DNA of 6,403 nucleotides from UBA668 sp049318165 (GCA_049318165.1 JBMOGW010000204.1:1-6403); one strand, 5' to 3'; counted from the stretch's first letter, positions 1 through 5,832 are shown. Made by a program: numbers and translations. Notes: generated from the letters alone by a model not told the origin.

Positions 1-83
1 CGATGGTCGGCCGGCGCGAGCACCGGGCCGAGGCCGTCCGCGATCGCAGCGAGCTGTTGGGTGAGGTTCCCCGTCGTCGACAT
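1..83 (-). CDS. N-terminal fragment of an unidentified protein (runs off the left edge)
   Basis: Reading the minus strand from an ATG at 83-81, an open frame runs 27 full codons to the window edge without a stop. It begins MSTTGNLTQQLAAIADGLGP and uses G/C-rich third positions like the real genes nearby, which is the main support for it being coding. The predicted start is amphipathic and Ala/Leu-rich, with no signal peptide or recognisable motif, so no function can be assigned. A GTG two codons upstream (89-87) is an alternative start. The gene is divergent from the MFS gene, with about 41 bases between the two starts, so both promoters must share that gap. It could be spurious, because the fragment is short. 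Confidence 0.5.
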   Translation of the reverse strand, partial: MSTTGNLTQQLAAIADGLGPVLAPADH

Positions 84-91
84 GTGCACAT
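82..91. repeat. 10-base palindrome at the start of the minus-strand gene
   Basis: The bases ATGTGCACAT are a perfect palindrome covering the ATG of the leftward gene. Together with the nearby GTATAC palindrome (102-107) it lies in the divergent promoter gap, so it could be a regulator site. Short palindromes arise by chance, and no known operator consensus is matched. Confidence 0.25.
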
Positions 92-110
92 CATGACCGC
101 TGTATACGTC

Positions 111-116
111 TAGGTT
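111..116 (+). promoter_or_regulatory. Putative -10 box (TAGGTT) of the MFS gene, near-leaderless
   Basis: TAGGTT fits the actinobacterial TANNNT -10 pattern and ends 8 bases before the GTG at 125, so transcription would start at or within a base or two of the start codon. No Shine-Dalgarno sequence precedes the GTG, as expected for a leaderless message. No convincing -35 box is visible. Confidence 0.4.
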
Positions 117-124
117 TTCACCTC

Positions 125-1804
125 GTGGCGGGGGCAACGGAGCAAGTGCGCGAGTCGTGGCACGCCGTGAAGGACGTGTTCCGCAATCCGTCGTTGCGGC
201 GCATCAACCTGGCGTTGGCAGGGTCGCTCGTGGGCGATGCCGCGCAGTTCGTGGCGTTCGCCGTCCTCGCCTACGAGATCGGTGGCGCGGGCCTCGTCGG
301 CGCGTTCTCCGTCGCGCGTTACCTGGTCTCGGCCGTGTTCGGCCCGTTCGTCGCCGTGCTCGCCGATCGCTTCGACCGTCGCCGCGTGATGATCGCCGCC
401 GACGTGGCGCGCGCTGCCCTCACCACAGGTGCCGCCGTGCTGGTGTTCGCCGACGCACCGATCCTGCCGGTGTTCCTGCTGTTCATGTTCACCTCGCTGC
501 TCGGCACGCTCTTCCGGCCGGCGCAGGCGGCGCTGCTGCCCTCGCTCGCCGACAGCCCGGGCGAGCTGACCGCGGCGAACGCGGCGGCGCTGACGATCCA
601 CAGCATGTCGTTCTTCGTCGGCCCGGCGATCGGTGGGGCCCTGCTGGCGTTCACGCAGCCGGCCTGGGCGTTCGTGTTCAACGCGGCGACGTTCCTGTGG
701 TCGGCGCTTATGGTCCTCGGCGTCCGCCCACACGCACCCGTCGCCGACGACGTCGCCGACGCAGATCACGGTGTGGAGGACGACAACGCCGGGGGCGGGG
801 GCGGGATGTTCGCCGGGCTCGGCGACGGCTACCGGGCGATCTTCGCCAGCCGCGACCTGCGCCTGCTCGTCGGCCTCTACTTCCTGCAGACGGTCATCGC
901 CGGCGCCAGCGCCGTGTACGAGGTCGCCATCGCGCTCGACCTGCTCGATCTCGGCAACGGCGGCCTCGGCCTGCTCGGGTTCGGCCTCGGCCTCGGCGGC
1001 ATCGTCGGCGGTGCCATCGCGCTGGTGCTCGCGCAGGGCGGCGGGCTGGCCCGCAACTTCGGCTTCGGCATCATCCTGTGGGGCGCCCCGCTGCTGCTCG
1101 TCTCCGCGTTCCCATCGGTGGTCACCGCACTGATCGCGATGGCCGCCATCGGACTCGGCAACTCGATCGTCGACGTGAGCGGCGAGACGATCCTGCAACG
1201 TCTCACGCCCGACGCCGTCATGGGCCGGGTGTTCGGCGCGCTCGACAGTGCGGCGATCGGTGGCATGGCCCTCGGCTCGGCGCTGATGCCCGTGATGATC
1301 AACACCATCGGCCTGCGCTGGGGCCTGACCGTGCTGGGCGTCGCCATCCCGCTGATCGTCCTCGCGTCGGCAGCCGGGTTGCGGCGCATCGACCGGGTGG
1401 CGCTGGCACCCGAGGGCCTCGAACTGGTGCGGGCCGTGCCGATGCTGGGCGTGCTGCCCGAGCACCTGGTCGAACGCCTCGCGCGTTCCGCCGTCGAGGT
1501 CACGGTGCCCGCCGGCGCCGCCGTCTTCCACGAGGGCGATGCCGGCGACCGCTTCTACGTCATCGAGCACGGCACCTTCGACGTCATCAAGGGTGGCGTG
1601 GTGGTGAACCACCTCGGCCCGGGCGACTCGTTCGGCGAGATCGCCCTGATCCGCGACGTGCCGCGCACCGCCACCGTCGTGGCCGCGACGGACGCGTCGC
1701 TGCGTGCCGTCGATCGCCGACACTTCCTGCCGGCGGTCACCGGCCACGACGAGGCGCACCAACAGGCGGAGCTGATCGTCAACCGCTTCACGTCGATGAG
1801 CTGA
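125..1804 (+). CDS. MFS-type exporter fused to a C-terminal cyclic-nucleotide-binding domain
   Basis: This is a 559-residue inner-membrane transporter. Residues about 25-420 are a run of hydrophobic helices of the MFS_3/enterobactin-exporter-like kind. The motif A loop after the second helix reads LADRFDRRRVM (A80, D81, R82, D84, R85-R87). A hydrophilic, acidic, Gly-rich loop (about 202-232) separates the two halves. Residues about 437-545 form a cNMP-binding domain: EGDAGDRFYVIEHG at 470-483 is the beta-turn region, and FGEIALIRDVPRTATV at 503-518 is the phosphate-binding cassette. Glu505 and Arg514, which hold ribose and cyclic phosphate in the family, are both kept, so ligand binding is plausible. 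The family exports small molecules by proton antiport; the substrate is unknown, and gating by a nucleotide is inference. The GTG at 125 was chosen because it sits just after a -10-like box and precedes TM1 with a short basic tail; GTG 146 is an in-frame alternative but its upstream GGAG is too close. The gene ends 27 bases before the P450 gene. Confidence 0.9.
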   Translation: MAGATEQVRESWHAVKDVFRNPSLRRINLALAGSLVGDAAQFVAFAVLAYEIGGAGLVGAFSVARYLVSAVFGPFVAVLADRFDRRRVMIAADVARAALTTGAAVLVFADAPILPVFLLFMFTSLLGTLFRPAQAALLPSLADSPGELTAANAAALTIHSMSFFVGPAIGGALLAFTQPAWAFVFNAATFLWSALMVLGVRPHAPVADDVADADHGVEDDNAGGGGGMFAGLGDGYRAIFASRDLRLLVGLYFLQTVIAGASAVYEVAIALDLLDLGNGGLGLLGFGLGLGGIVGGAIALVLAQGGGLARNFGFGIILWGAPLLLVSAFPSVVTALIAMAAIGLGNSIVDVSGETILQRLTPDAVMGRVFGALDSAAIGGMALGSALMPVMINTIGLRWGLTVLGVAIPLIVLASAAGLRRIDRVALAPEGLELVRAVPMLGVLPEHLVERLARSAVEVTVPAGAAVFHEGDAGDRFYVIEHGTFDVIKGGVVVNHLGPGDSFGEIALIRDVPRTATVVAATDASLRAVDRRHFLPAVTGHDEAHQQAELIVNRFTSMS

Positions 1805-1819
1805 CCTTCCCGAACGTCG

Positions 1820-1825
1820 TACGCT
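1820..1825 (+). promoter_or_regulatory. Putative -10 box (TACGCT) for the leaderless P450-GNAT unit
   Basis: TACGCT matches TANNNT and ends exactly 6 bases before the P450 ATG at 1832, the spacing expected if RNA starts at the ATG. The 27-base gap from the MFS stop has no Shine-Dalgarno sequence. So the P450 unit probably has its own promoter rather than relying only on read-through from the MFS gene. Confidence 0.55.
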
Positions 1826-1831
1826 CGCGAC

Positions 1832-3049
1832 ATGACGAGCTACCTCGACGCCGACCTGCCCCAGCTGTTCCCGGGCATGTCACCCGACAGCGGCGGTGAC
1901 CGCGCGCTGTTCGCCGATGCGCGTGCCCACAGCCCCATCGCGAAGGGCGTGTTCGGACCACTGGTGCTCAGCCACCGCGACGTCGTCGACCTGCTGCGCG
2001 ACCGGCGCCTGCGCGGGCCGGGGATGGACTTCGCACGCCTCACGGGCATCCCCGAGGGCAGCAGGGCGTGGCTGCGCCAGGAGCAGATCCTGCTGTTCAT
2101 GGAGGGCGACGACCACCATCGCCTGCGCCGTCTGGTGCAGAAGGCATTCACCCCGAAGGCAGTGGAGGCATTGCGACCGCTCACGCGCACGGTGTTCCGC
2201 GACCTCCTCGACGCGGTGCAGGCCGACGGCCGCTGCGACGCGGTGGCCGCGTGGTGCGACCCGTTCCCGATCCCCGTGATCTGCGCCCTCGTCGGCGTGG
2301 AGGCCGACCGCTGGCAGGACATGAGCCGGTGGGCCTCGTCGATCCTGCTCAGCCTGCGGCTGGACGCCGGCACGCACCTCGCCGAGATCGAGCAGGCGCA
2401 AGCGGAACTCGACGAGTTCATCGAGGAGCTCATCGCCGCACGTCGGGCCGCACCCCGCGACGACCTGTTGTCGAACCTCATCGCCGTCGAGGAGGAGGGC
2501 GATCACCTGTCGACCTCGGAACTCTTGTCAGTGGTGGCGATGATGCTCGTCGCCGGCACGGACACGACACGCAACCAGCTGAGCAACATCGTGCACACCT
2601 TCGCCACCCACCCCGACCAGTGGGCGCTGCTGCGCGAGCAGCCCGACCTCGTGGCCGGTGCCGTCGAGGAGGCCATCCGTTGGGAGCCCGCCACCGAAGG
2701 GTTGCCGCGCGTGGCGCTCGAGGACATCGAGATCGGTGGGCACCTCGTGCCGGCCGGCACCCTGGTGGTGCTGATGTCGATGTCGGCCAACCACGACACC
2801 GAGGCGCTGCCTGGCGCGGACACGTTCGACATCACTCGCACGGCACCCGACGGCTGGCACCTGCTCACGTTCGGCGGCGGTATCCACTACTGCCTCGGTG
2901 CGAGCCTGGCGCGGCTCGAGCTCACCGAAGCGGTGGCCGAGCTGTCGTCACGCTGCGCGACCCTCTCGTTGGACGGCGATCCGCTCCGCAACCCACCCGG
3001 CTCGGCGATCGGCGGCTACCAGTCGCTGCCGGTGCGCTGGACCACGTGA
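1832..3049 (+). CDS. Cytochrome P450
   Basis: This is a 405-residue soluble bacterial P450 monooxygenase, the usual length for the class. The hallmarks appear in order: a C-helix DHHRLRR (94-100) that contacts heme propionate; an I-helix oxygen-binding AGTDTT (241-246); the K-helix ExxR as E280-A-I-R283; and the heme loop FGGGIHYCLG with axial Cys354 and Phe347. All key residues are intact, so it should be active. It would insert one oxygen atom from O2 into an organic substrate using electrons from a ferredoxin and its reductase; neither partner is encoded in this window. There is no N-terminal membrane anchor, so it is cytoplasmic. The substrate and CYP family cannot be fixed by eye. The start is set by the -10-like box 6 bases upstream. 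Its stop overlaps the GNAT start in a GTGA, implying translational coupling. Confidence 0.96.
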   Translation: MTSYLDADLPQLFPGMSPDSGGDRALFADARAHSPIAKGVFGPLVLSHRDVVDLLRDRRLRGPGMDFARLTGIPEGSRAWLRQEQILLFMEGDDHHRLRRLVQKAFTPKAVEALRPLTRTVFRDLLDAVQADGRCDAVAAWCDPFPIPVICALVGVEADRWQDMSRWASSILLSLRLDAGTHLAEIEQAQAELDEFIEELIAARRAAPRDDLLSNLIAVEEEGDHLSTSELLSVVAMMLVAGTDTTRNQLSNIVHTFATHPDQWALLREQPDLVAGAVEEAIRWEPATEGLPRVALEDIEIGGHLVPAGTLVVLMSMSANHDTEALPGADTFDITRTAPDGWHLLTFGGGIHYCLGASLARLELTEAVAELSSRCATLSLDGDPLRNPPGSAIGGYQSLPVRWTT

Positions 3050-3666
3050 GCGACGTCGAACTGCGGCTCGCTGCGTCCGCTGACCGCGACGCGCTCTACG
3101 ACATCTGCCTGCGCACCGGAGACGCCGGCGACGATGCCAGTGGGCTCATCCGCCACGGCGAGCTCTACGGCCACCTGTACGCCGGCCAGTACCTCGCGCT
3201 CGAACCTGGTCTGGCGCTGGTCGCCGTCCTCGACGGCACCGTGGTCGGGTACGCACTCGGTGCGCTCGACACCGCATCGTTCGAGGAACGCCTCGAGCAC
3301 GAGTGGTGGCCCGGGCTGCGCGCGGCGCACCCGCTGCCCGGCGAGGGCACCGACCTCGACCGGTCGTTCACGGCGCGCCTGCACGCGCCCCCGCGCACGC
3401 CGACAGCCGTCACCGACCGCTACCCGTCGCACCTGCACATCGATCTGTTGCCGGTGGCGCAGGGACGCGGTGTCGGTCGACGGCTGATCGACGCGCTGTT
3501 GGCGGCGATGGTGGCGCTGGGCAGCACCGGAGTGCACCTCGGCGTGGACCCGCGCAACACTCGCGCCATCGGCTTCTACGCACACCTCGGCTTCACCCGC
3601 CACGGCGATGGCGGCGTGGTGCTGTTCACGCAGCGGCTCAGCCCTGCGTCCGCTCCGTCCACGTGA
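3046..3666 (+). CDS. GNAT N-acetyltransferase, O-GlcNAcase C-terminal-domain-like
   Basis: This is a 206-residue cytoplasmic protein with a GNAT fold. The acetyl-CoA pyrophosphate loop QGRGVGR is at 139-145 (Q/RxxGxG/A type), after the beta-4 strand YPSHLHIDLLP (126-136). NTRAIGFYAHLGF (171-183) is the usual GNAT motif B ending. The N-terminal LYDICLRTGDAGDDA (17-31) and the WWP insert (87-89) recall the bacterial acetyltransferases related to the C-terminal domain of eukaryotic O-GlcNAcase; I recognise this from memory of the family. The substrate is unknown. The GTG start at 3046 overlaps the P450 stop by 4 bases, so the two are co-translated. The last eight or so residues lie beyond the conserved fold and overlap the end of the convergent crotonase gene. 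Whether it acetylates the P450 product or is an unrelated passenger cannot be told. Confidence 0.88.
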   Translation: MSDVELRLAASADRDALYDICLRTGDAGDDASGLIRHGELYGHLYAGQYLALEPGLALVAVLDGTVVGYALGALDTASFEERLEHEWWPGLRAAHPLPGEGTDLDRSFTARLHAPPRTPTAVTDRYPSHLHIDLLPVAQGRGVGRRLIDALLAAMVALGSTGVHLGVDPRNTRAIGFYAHLGFTRHGDGGVVLFTQRLSPASAPST

Positions 3667-4423
3667 ACTGGGGCGCGCGGCGCTCGACGAACGCGGCGAC
3701 GCCCTCCTGCGGGTCGGGCGCCGCGGCGACCTCGCGTGCCCACTCCTCGGCCAGGTCGGCAGGCACCGAGCCGTGGGCCAACACCGCGGCAACCATCTCC
3801 TTCGTCGCCGCCTGGGTGAGCAGCGACCGCTCGGCCAGCGTGGCGGACAGCTGCTCGACCCGCGCCGCCACCGCGTCGGCGGGCAACAGCTCGTCGATCA
3901 GCCCGACGCGGTGCGCTTCCGCCGCGTCGATCAGCTCGCCCGTGTACAGCAACCTCTTCGCTGCTGGGCCGAGCAGGCGCACCGCGCGCTCGAGCGAGGC
4001 GGGCGGATAGACGATGCCCAGCTTCGACGGGGTGATGCCGAAGCGCGCCCCCTCCACCGCGATCCGCAGGTCGCAATCGATCGCCAGTGCAGCGCCGCCG
4101 CCGATGCAGTCGCCCTGCACAACGGCGATCGTCGGCTTCGACAACGTCGCCAGCGCGTGTTCGGCCGCCATGTTGACGTCCATGAACGACGGCGTGCCCT
4201 GCGGGCGTTCGGCGAGCAACTCGGTGATGTCGGCGCCCGCGCAGAAGTGCTCGCCCTCACCGCGCAGCACCACCACCCGCACCCGCGGGTCGTGCGCCAG
4301 TTCGCGGCAGGCGACGCCGAGCGCCACCCACATGCCGTATGTGACCGCGTTGCGCTTCGCCGCCCGGCACAGTCGGATGGTGCCGACCGAGCCCGCGACG
4401 TCGACGCGGAGCTCGTCGATCAC
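3638..4423 (-). CDS. Crotonase (enoyl-CoA hydratase/isomerase) family protein lacking the canonical catalytic glutamates
   Basis: This is a 261-residue crotonase-fold protein of normal length. Visible landmarks are the oxyanion-hole segment HFCAGADITEL (59-69), the second oxyanion segment IGGGAALAIDCD (107-118), and the C-terminal FVERRAPQF characteristic of the family. The fold binds acyl-CoA thioesters and stabilises an enolate. In true hydratases two Glu residues activate water (Glu144 and Glu164 in the rat enzyme). By ungapped alignment from memory those positions are Ala112 and Pro132 here, so ordinary enoyl-CoA hydration is unlikely. The TPSKLGIVYPP stretch (131-141) resembles E. coli methylmalonyl-CoA decarboxylase, where a Tyr sits at the position of Tyr139; a decarboxylase, hydrolase or isomerase role is possible. 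GTG 4423 is taken as the start because it overlaps the hydrolase stop as GTGA and gives a family-typical N-terminus. Its 3' end overlaps the GNAT gene by 29 bases. Confidence 0.92.
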   Translation of the reverse strand: MIDELRVDVAGSVGTIRLCRAAKRNAVTYGMWVALGVACRELAHDPRVRVVVLRGEGEHFCAGADITELLAERPQGTPSFMDVNMAAEHALATLSKPTIAVVQGDCIGGGAALAIDCDLRIAVEGARFGITPSKLGIVYPPASLERAVRLLGPAAKRLLYTGELIDAAEAHRVGLIDELLPADAVAARVEQLSATLAERSLLTQAATKEMVAAVLAHGSVPADLAEEWAREVAAAPDPQEGVAAFVERRAPQFTWTERTQG

Positions 4424-5199
4424 GCACGCACCTGCGCCTCGAACTCGGCGAGCCGGGCGAGGAACCGGTCCGGCTGCACCAGCTGCGGGTAGTGCCCCAG
4501 CCCGACGCCGTCGTCGGTCCACACCTCGACCGTCGCGGACGGCACCAGCCCCGTGAGCCATGCGGCGTAGTCCGGGCCGGGATCGATGCCGTGCAACGAC
4601 AGGTACGGCACGGTGATGGCACCCGCGAGCGCGACGACCGTGGCATCGAGTTCCTCCGGGGTCGAGTGGAGCACGGCGTCCCAGGTACCGAGCACCACGT
4701 CCTGGCGCGGGTGCCCGCGTAGTGCGCTGATCCGCGCCACCTCGTCGGCCGGCAGGGGGCCGTTCATCGCGTCGAACACCATCGAGATCGCGCCCTCGAA
4801 CTCCTCCTGGCTGCCGGCCAGCATCGGTTCGAGCTGCTGCAGCAGCCCCTGGAAGTCGGCGAGACGCAGCGGCTGATCGACGTTCACCACGCCGACGCAC
4901 GGCGCGATCGCCGCGTAGGCGCTGACCACCACGCCGCCCAGCGAGTGGCCGACGAGCAGCGGCTGCTCGATGCCCAGCCCCTGCACGGTCTCCACCACGT
5001 CCTGGGCATAACTGATCGGGTCGTACGGGTCGCACCGGTCGCTGTCGCCGTGGCCGCGCAGGTCGACCGCGAGCACCAGGTGGTGCTCGGCGAGCCGATG
5101 CACCAACGGGTGCCACATGTGGCGGCTCTCGGTGATGCCATGCACCAGGACGAGTGCGGGGTCGCTGACCTTGCCGACGAGTTCGTGTGCGAGCTGCAT
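4420..5199 (-). CDS. Alpha/beta-fold hydrolase
   Basis: This is a 259-residue cytoplasmic alpha/beta hydrolase of the esterase, lipase and C-C hydrolase superfamily. The oxyanion motif VHGITES is at 19-25, DLRGHGDSD at 46-54, the nucleophile elbow GHSLGG at 84-89 with Ser86, a likely acid at Asp206 in HGIDPG (203-208), and the catalytic His236 in GLGHYPQ. The triad is complete, so it should cleave an ester, thioester or C-C bond; the substrate cannot be read from the sequence. The cap region (about 110-190) is helical and polar. The ATG at 5199 follows a TANNNT box by 6 bases and has no Shine-Dalgarno sequence, suggesting a leaderless message. It is the first gene of a two-gene unit with the crotonase, whose GTG overlaps this stop by 4 bases. 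Joint action on acyl-CoA or ester intermediates is an inference from that pairing. Confidence 0.93.
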   Translation of the reverse strand: MQLAHELVGKVSDPALVLVHGITESRHMWHPLVHRLAEHHLVLAVDLRGHGDSDRCDPYDPISYAQDVVETVQGLGIEQPLLVGHSLGGVVVSAYAAIAPCVGVVNVDQPLRLADFQGLLQQLEPMLAGSQEEFEGAISMVFDAMNGPLPADEVARISALRGHPRQDVVLGTWDAVLHSTPEELDATVVALAGAITVPYLSLHGIDPGPDYAAWLTGLVPSATVEVWTDDGVGLGHYPQLVQPDRFLARLAEFEAQVRA

Positions 5200-5205
5200 G
5201 AACGC

Positions 5206-5211
5206 AGGCTA
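5206..5211 (-). promoter_or_regulatory. Putative -10 box (TAGCCT) for the leaderless hydrolase-crotonase unit
   Basis: On the minus strand TAGCCT fits TANNNT and ends 6 bases before the hydrolase ATG at 5199, the same spacing as at the P450 gene. No ribosome binding site is present between them. Confidence 0.5.
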
Positions 5212-5221
5212 CGCGCCGCAC

Positions 5222-5227
5222 TAGGGT
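5222..5227 (+). promoter_or_regulatory. Putative -10 box (TAGGGT) of the lipoprotein gene
   Basis: TAGGGT fits TANNNT and lies only 10 bases from the opposing -10 box of the hydrolase gene, making a tight divergent promoter. RNA would start near 5234, giving a leader of about 47 bases that contains a C-rich repeat and a good ribosome binding site. Confidence 0.4.
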
Positions 5228-5234
5228 CGATCGG

Positions 5235-5265
5235 ACCCCCCACCACGACACCCCCCCACCAGGAC
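5235..5265 (+). repeat. C-rich near-tandem repeat in the lipoprotein leader
   Basis: Two adjacent units, ACCCCCCACCACGAC (5235-5249) and ACCCCCCCACCAGGAC (5250-5265), differ by one extra C and one C/G change. The runs of six and seven C could slip during replication. They lie in the predicted 5' untranslated leader, not in a coding frame, so a length change would alter leader length but not the protein. Confidence 0.6.
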
Positions 5266-5268
5266 ACG

Positions 5269-5274
5269 AAGGAG
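5269..5274 (+). promoter_or_regulatory. Ribosome binding site (AAGGAG) that fixes the lipoprotein start
   Basis: AAGGAG sits 6 bases before the GTG at 5281, an optimal Shine-Dalgarno spacing. It decides between this GTG and a much longer upstream open frame. This is one of only two clear Shine-Dalgarno sites in the window. Confidence 0.8.
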
Positions 5275-5280
5275 AGCGCC

Positions 5281-5790
5281 GTGCGCACTCGCAATCTCAC
5301 CATCGCGGCGGTCGCCGCCCTCAGCCTGCTCGCGGCGTGCGGCAGCGACTCGAAGGGTGCCGCCGACACGACTGCGACCACCGGCGGCTCCACGCCGACG
5401 AGCGACAGCACGGCCACCAGCGACACGTCGGTGAAGGCCTCCGGCGAGCACGCCGACGAGGAGTTCTGCCAGTTCCAGGAGACGCTCAACAACGTGGCGT
5501 CGCCGCTCGACTCGAGCACCGCGACCCCGGACGAGATCAAGTCGTTCTTCACCGACACCGTGCAGCCGGCGATCGCCAAGCTGACCGAGACCGCGCCGGA
5601 CGCGATGGCGGCGGATGCGGCCACCATGGCCGACGCGTACACCAAGCTCAGCGCGCTGTTCGAGAAGAACGAGTGGGACCTCACCACAGCGATCGCCGAC
5701 CCGGACCTGGCCACGCTGGCCGGCGACCAGAACTTCAGCACTGCGGCGAGCAACATCGACACGTACTGCGGCTTCTCCGACCAGGGCTGA
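5281..5790 (+). CDS. Small secreted lipoprotein of unknown function
   Basis: This is a 169-residue exported lipoprotein. The N-terminus has basic residues (R2, R4), a hydrophobic core (about 6-17) and the lipobox LAAC with Cys20, the residue that would be lipidated after signal peptidase II cleavage. Residues about 21-55 are a low-complexity Thr/Ser/Ala/Asp linker typical of a tether. The remainder (about 56-165) looks mostly alpha-helical and acidic. It has just two further cysteines, Cys63 in EEFCQF and Cys163 in DTYCGF, at the two ends of the domain and well placed for a disulfide in the oxidising exterior. No catalytic motif or named family is recognised; an anchored binding or structural role is possible. 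The GTG start is set by the AAGGAG 6 bases upstream and by the signal peptide beginning there. It is divergent from the hydrolase gene and 51 bases upstream of the aminotransferase gene. Confidence 0.88.
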   Translation: MRTRNLTIAAVAALSLLAACGSDSKGAADTTATTGGSTPTSDSTATSDTSVKASGEHADEEFCQFQETLNNVASPLDSSTATPDEIKSFFTDTVQPAIAKLTETAPDAMAADAATMADAYTKLSALFEKNEWDLTTAIADPDLATLAGDQNFSTAASNIDTYCGFSDQG

Positions 5791-5799
5791 CCCGGCTGC

Positions 5800-5805
5800 T
5801 ACGAT
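5800..5805 (+). promoter_or_regulatory. Putative -10 box (TACGAT) of the aminotransferase gene
   Basis: TACGAT fits TANNNT well and lies 10 bases after the lipoprotein stop. RNA would begin near 5812, inside the inverted repeat at 5802-5832, so a protein bound there would block polymerase. No clear -35 box is seen at the standard distance. Confidence 0.5.
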
Positions 5806-5832
5806 TCTCGTACGAATCCCGTACGAGAATCG
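5802..5832. promoter_or_regulatory. Perfect 13-base inverted repeat, likely operator
   Basis: CGATTCTCGTACG (5802-5814) and CGTACGAGAATCG (5820-5832) are exact reverse complements around the 5-base centre AATCC. The repeat overlaps the -10 box and the predicted start of transcription and ends at the first base of the ribosome binding site, the classic place for a repressor such as a TetR or GntR family dimer. No regulator gene is in the window. It could instead act as a hairpin in RNA or terminate lipoprotein transcription, but no T-tract follows it. Confidence 0.7.

Noticed and set aside
110..1762. A 550-codon open frame on the minus strand opposite the MFS gene
   Set aside because: Its product is low-complexity, dominated by Arg, Gly, Glu, His and Asp with no motif. 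It is the usual antisense shadow of a GC-rich gene, whereas the plus strand encodes a recognisable transporter.
157..1899. A 580-codon plus-strand frame overlapping the MFS gene
   Set aside because: The product is Arg/Ala/Gly-rich and without domain features. It lies entirely within the real gene in another frame, runs past its end and overlaps the P450 start.
2068..3045. Upstream extension of the GNAT frame through the P450 gene
   Set aside because: The stretch before 3046 is Arg/Pro-rich nonsense and overlaps the well-supported P450. Only the part from the GTG at 3046 matches a protein family.
4424..5251. Upstream extension of the crotonase frame through the hydrolase gene
   Set aside because: The extension is an out-of-frame reading of the hydrolase gene. 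Crotonase homology begins at GTG 4423, which also overlaps the hydrolase stop.
4945..5280. Longer N-terminus for the lipoprotein
   Set aside because: It would bury the signal peptide and lipobox inside the protein and overlap the hydrolase gene on the other strand. AAGGAG before GTG 5281 gives a clear start.
5802..5832. Rho-independent terminator for the lipoprotein gene
   Set aside because: The hairpin would be stable, but no T-run follows it, and it overlaps a -10 box and abuts a ribosome binding site, so an operator is the better reading.
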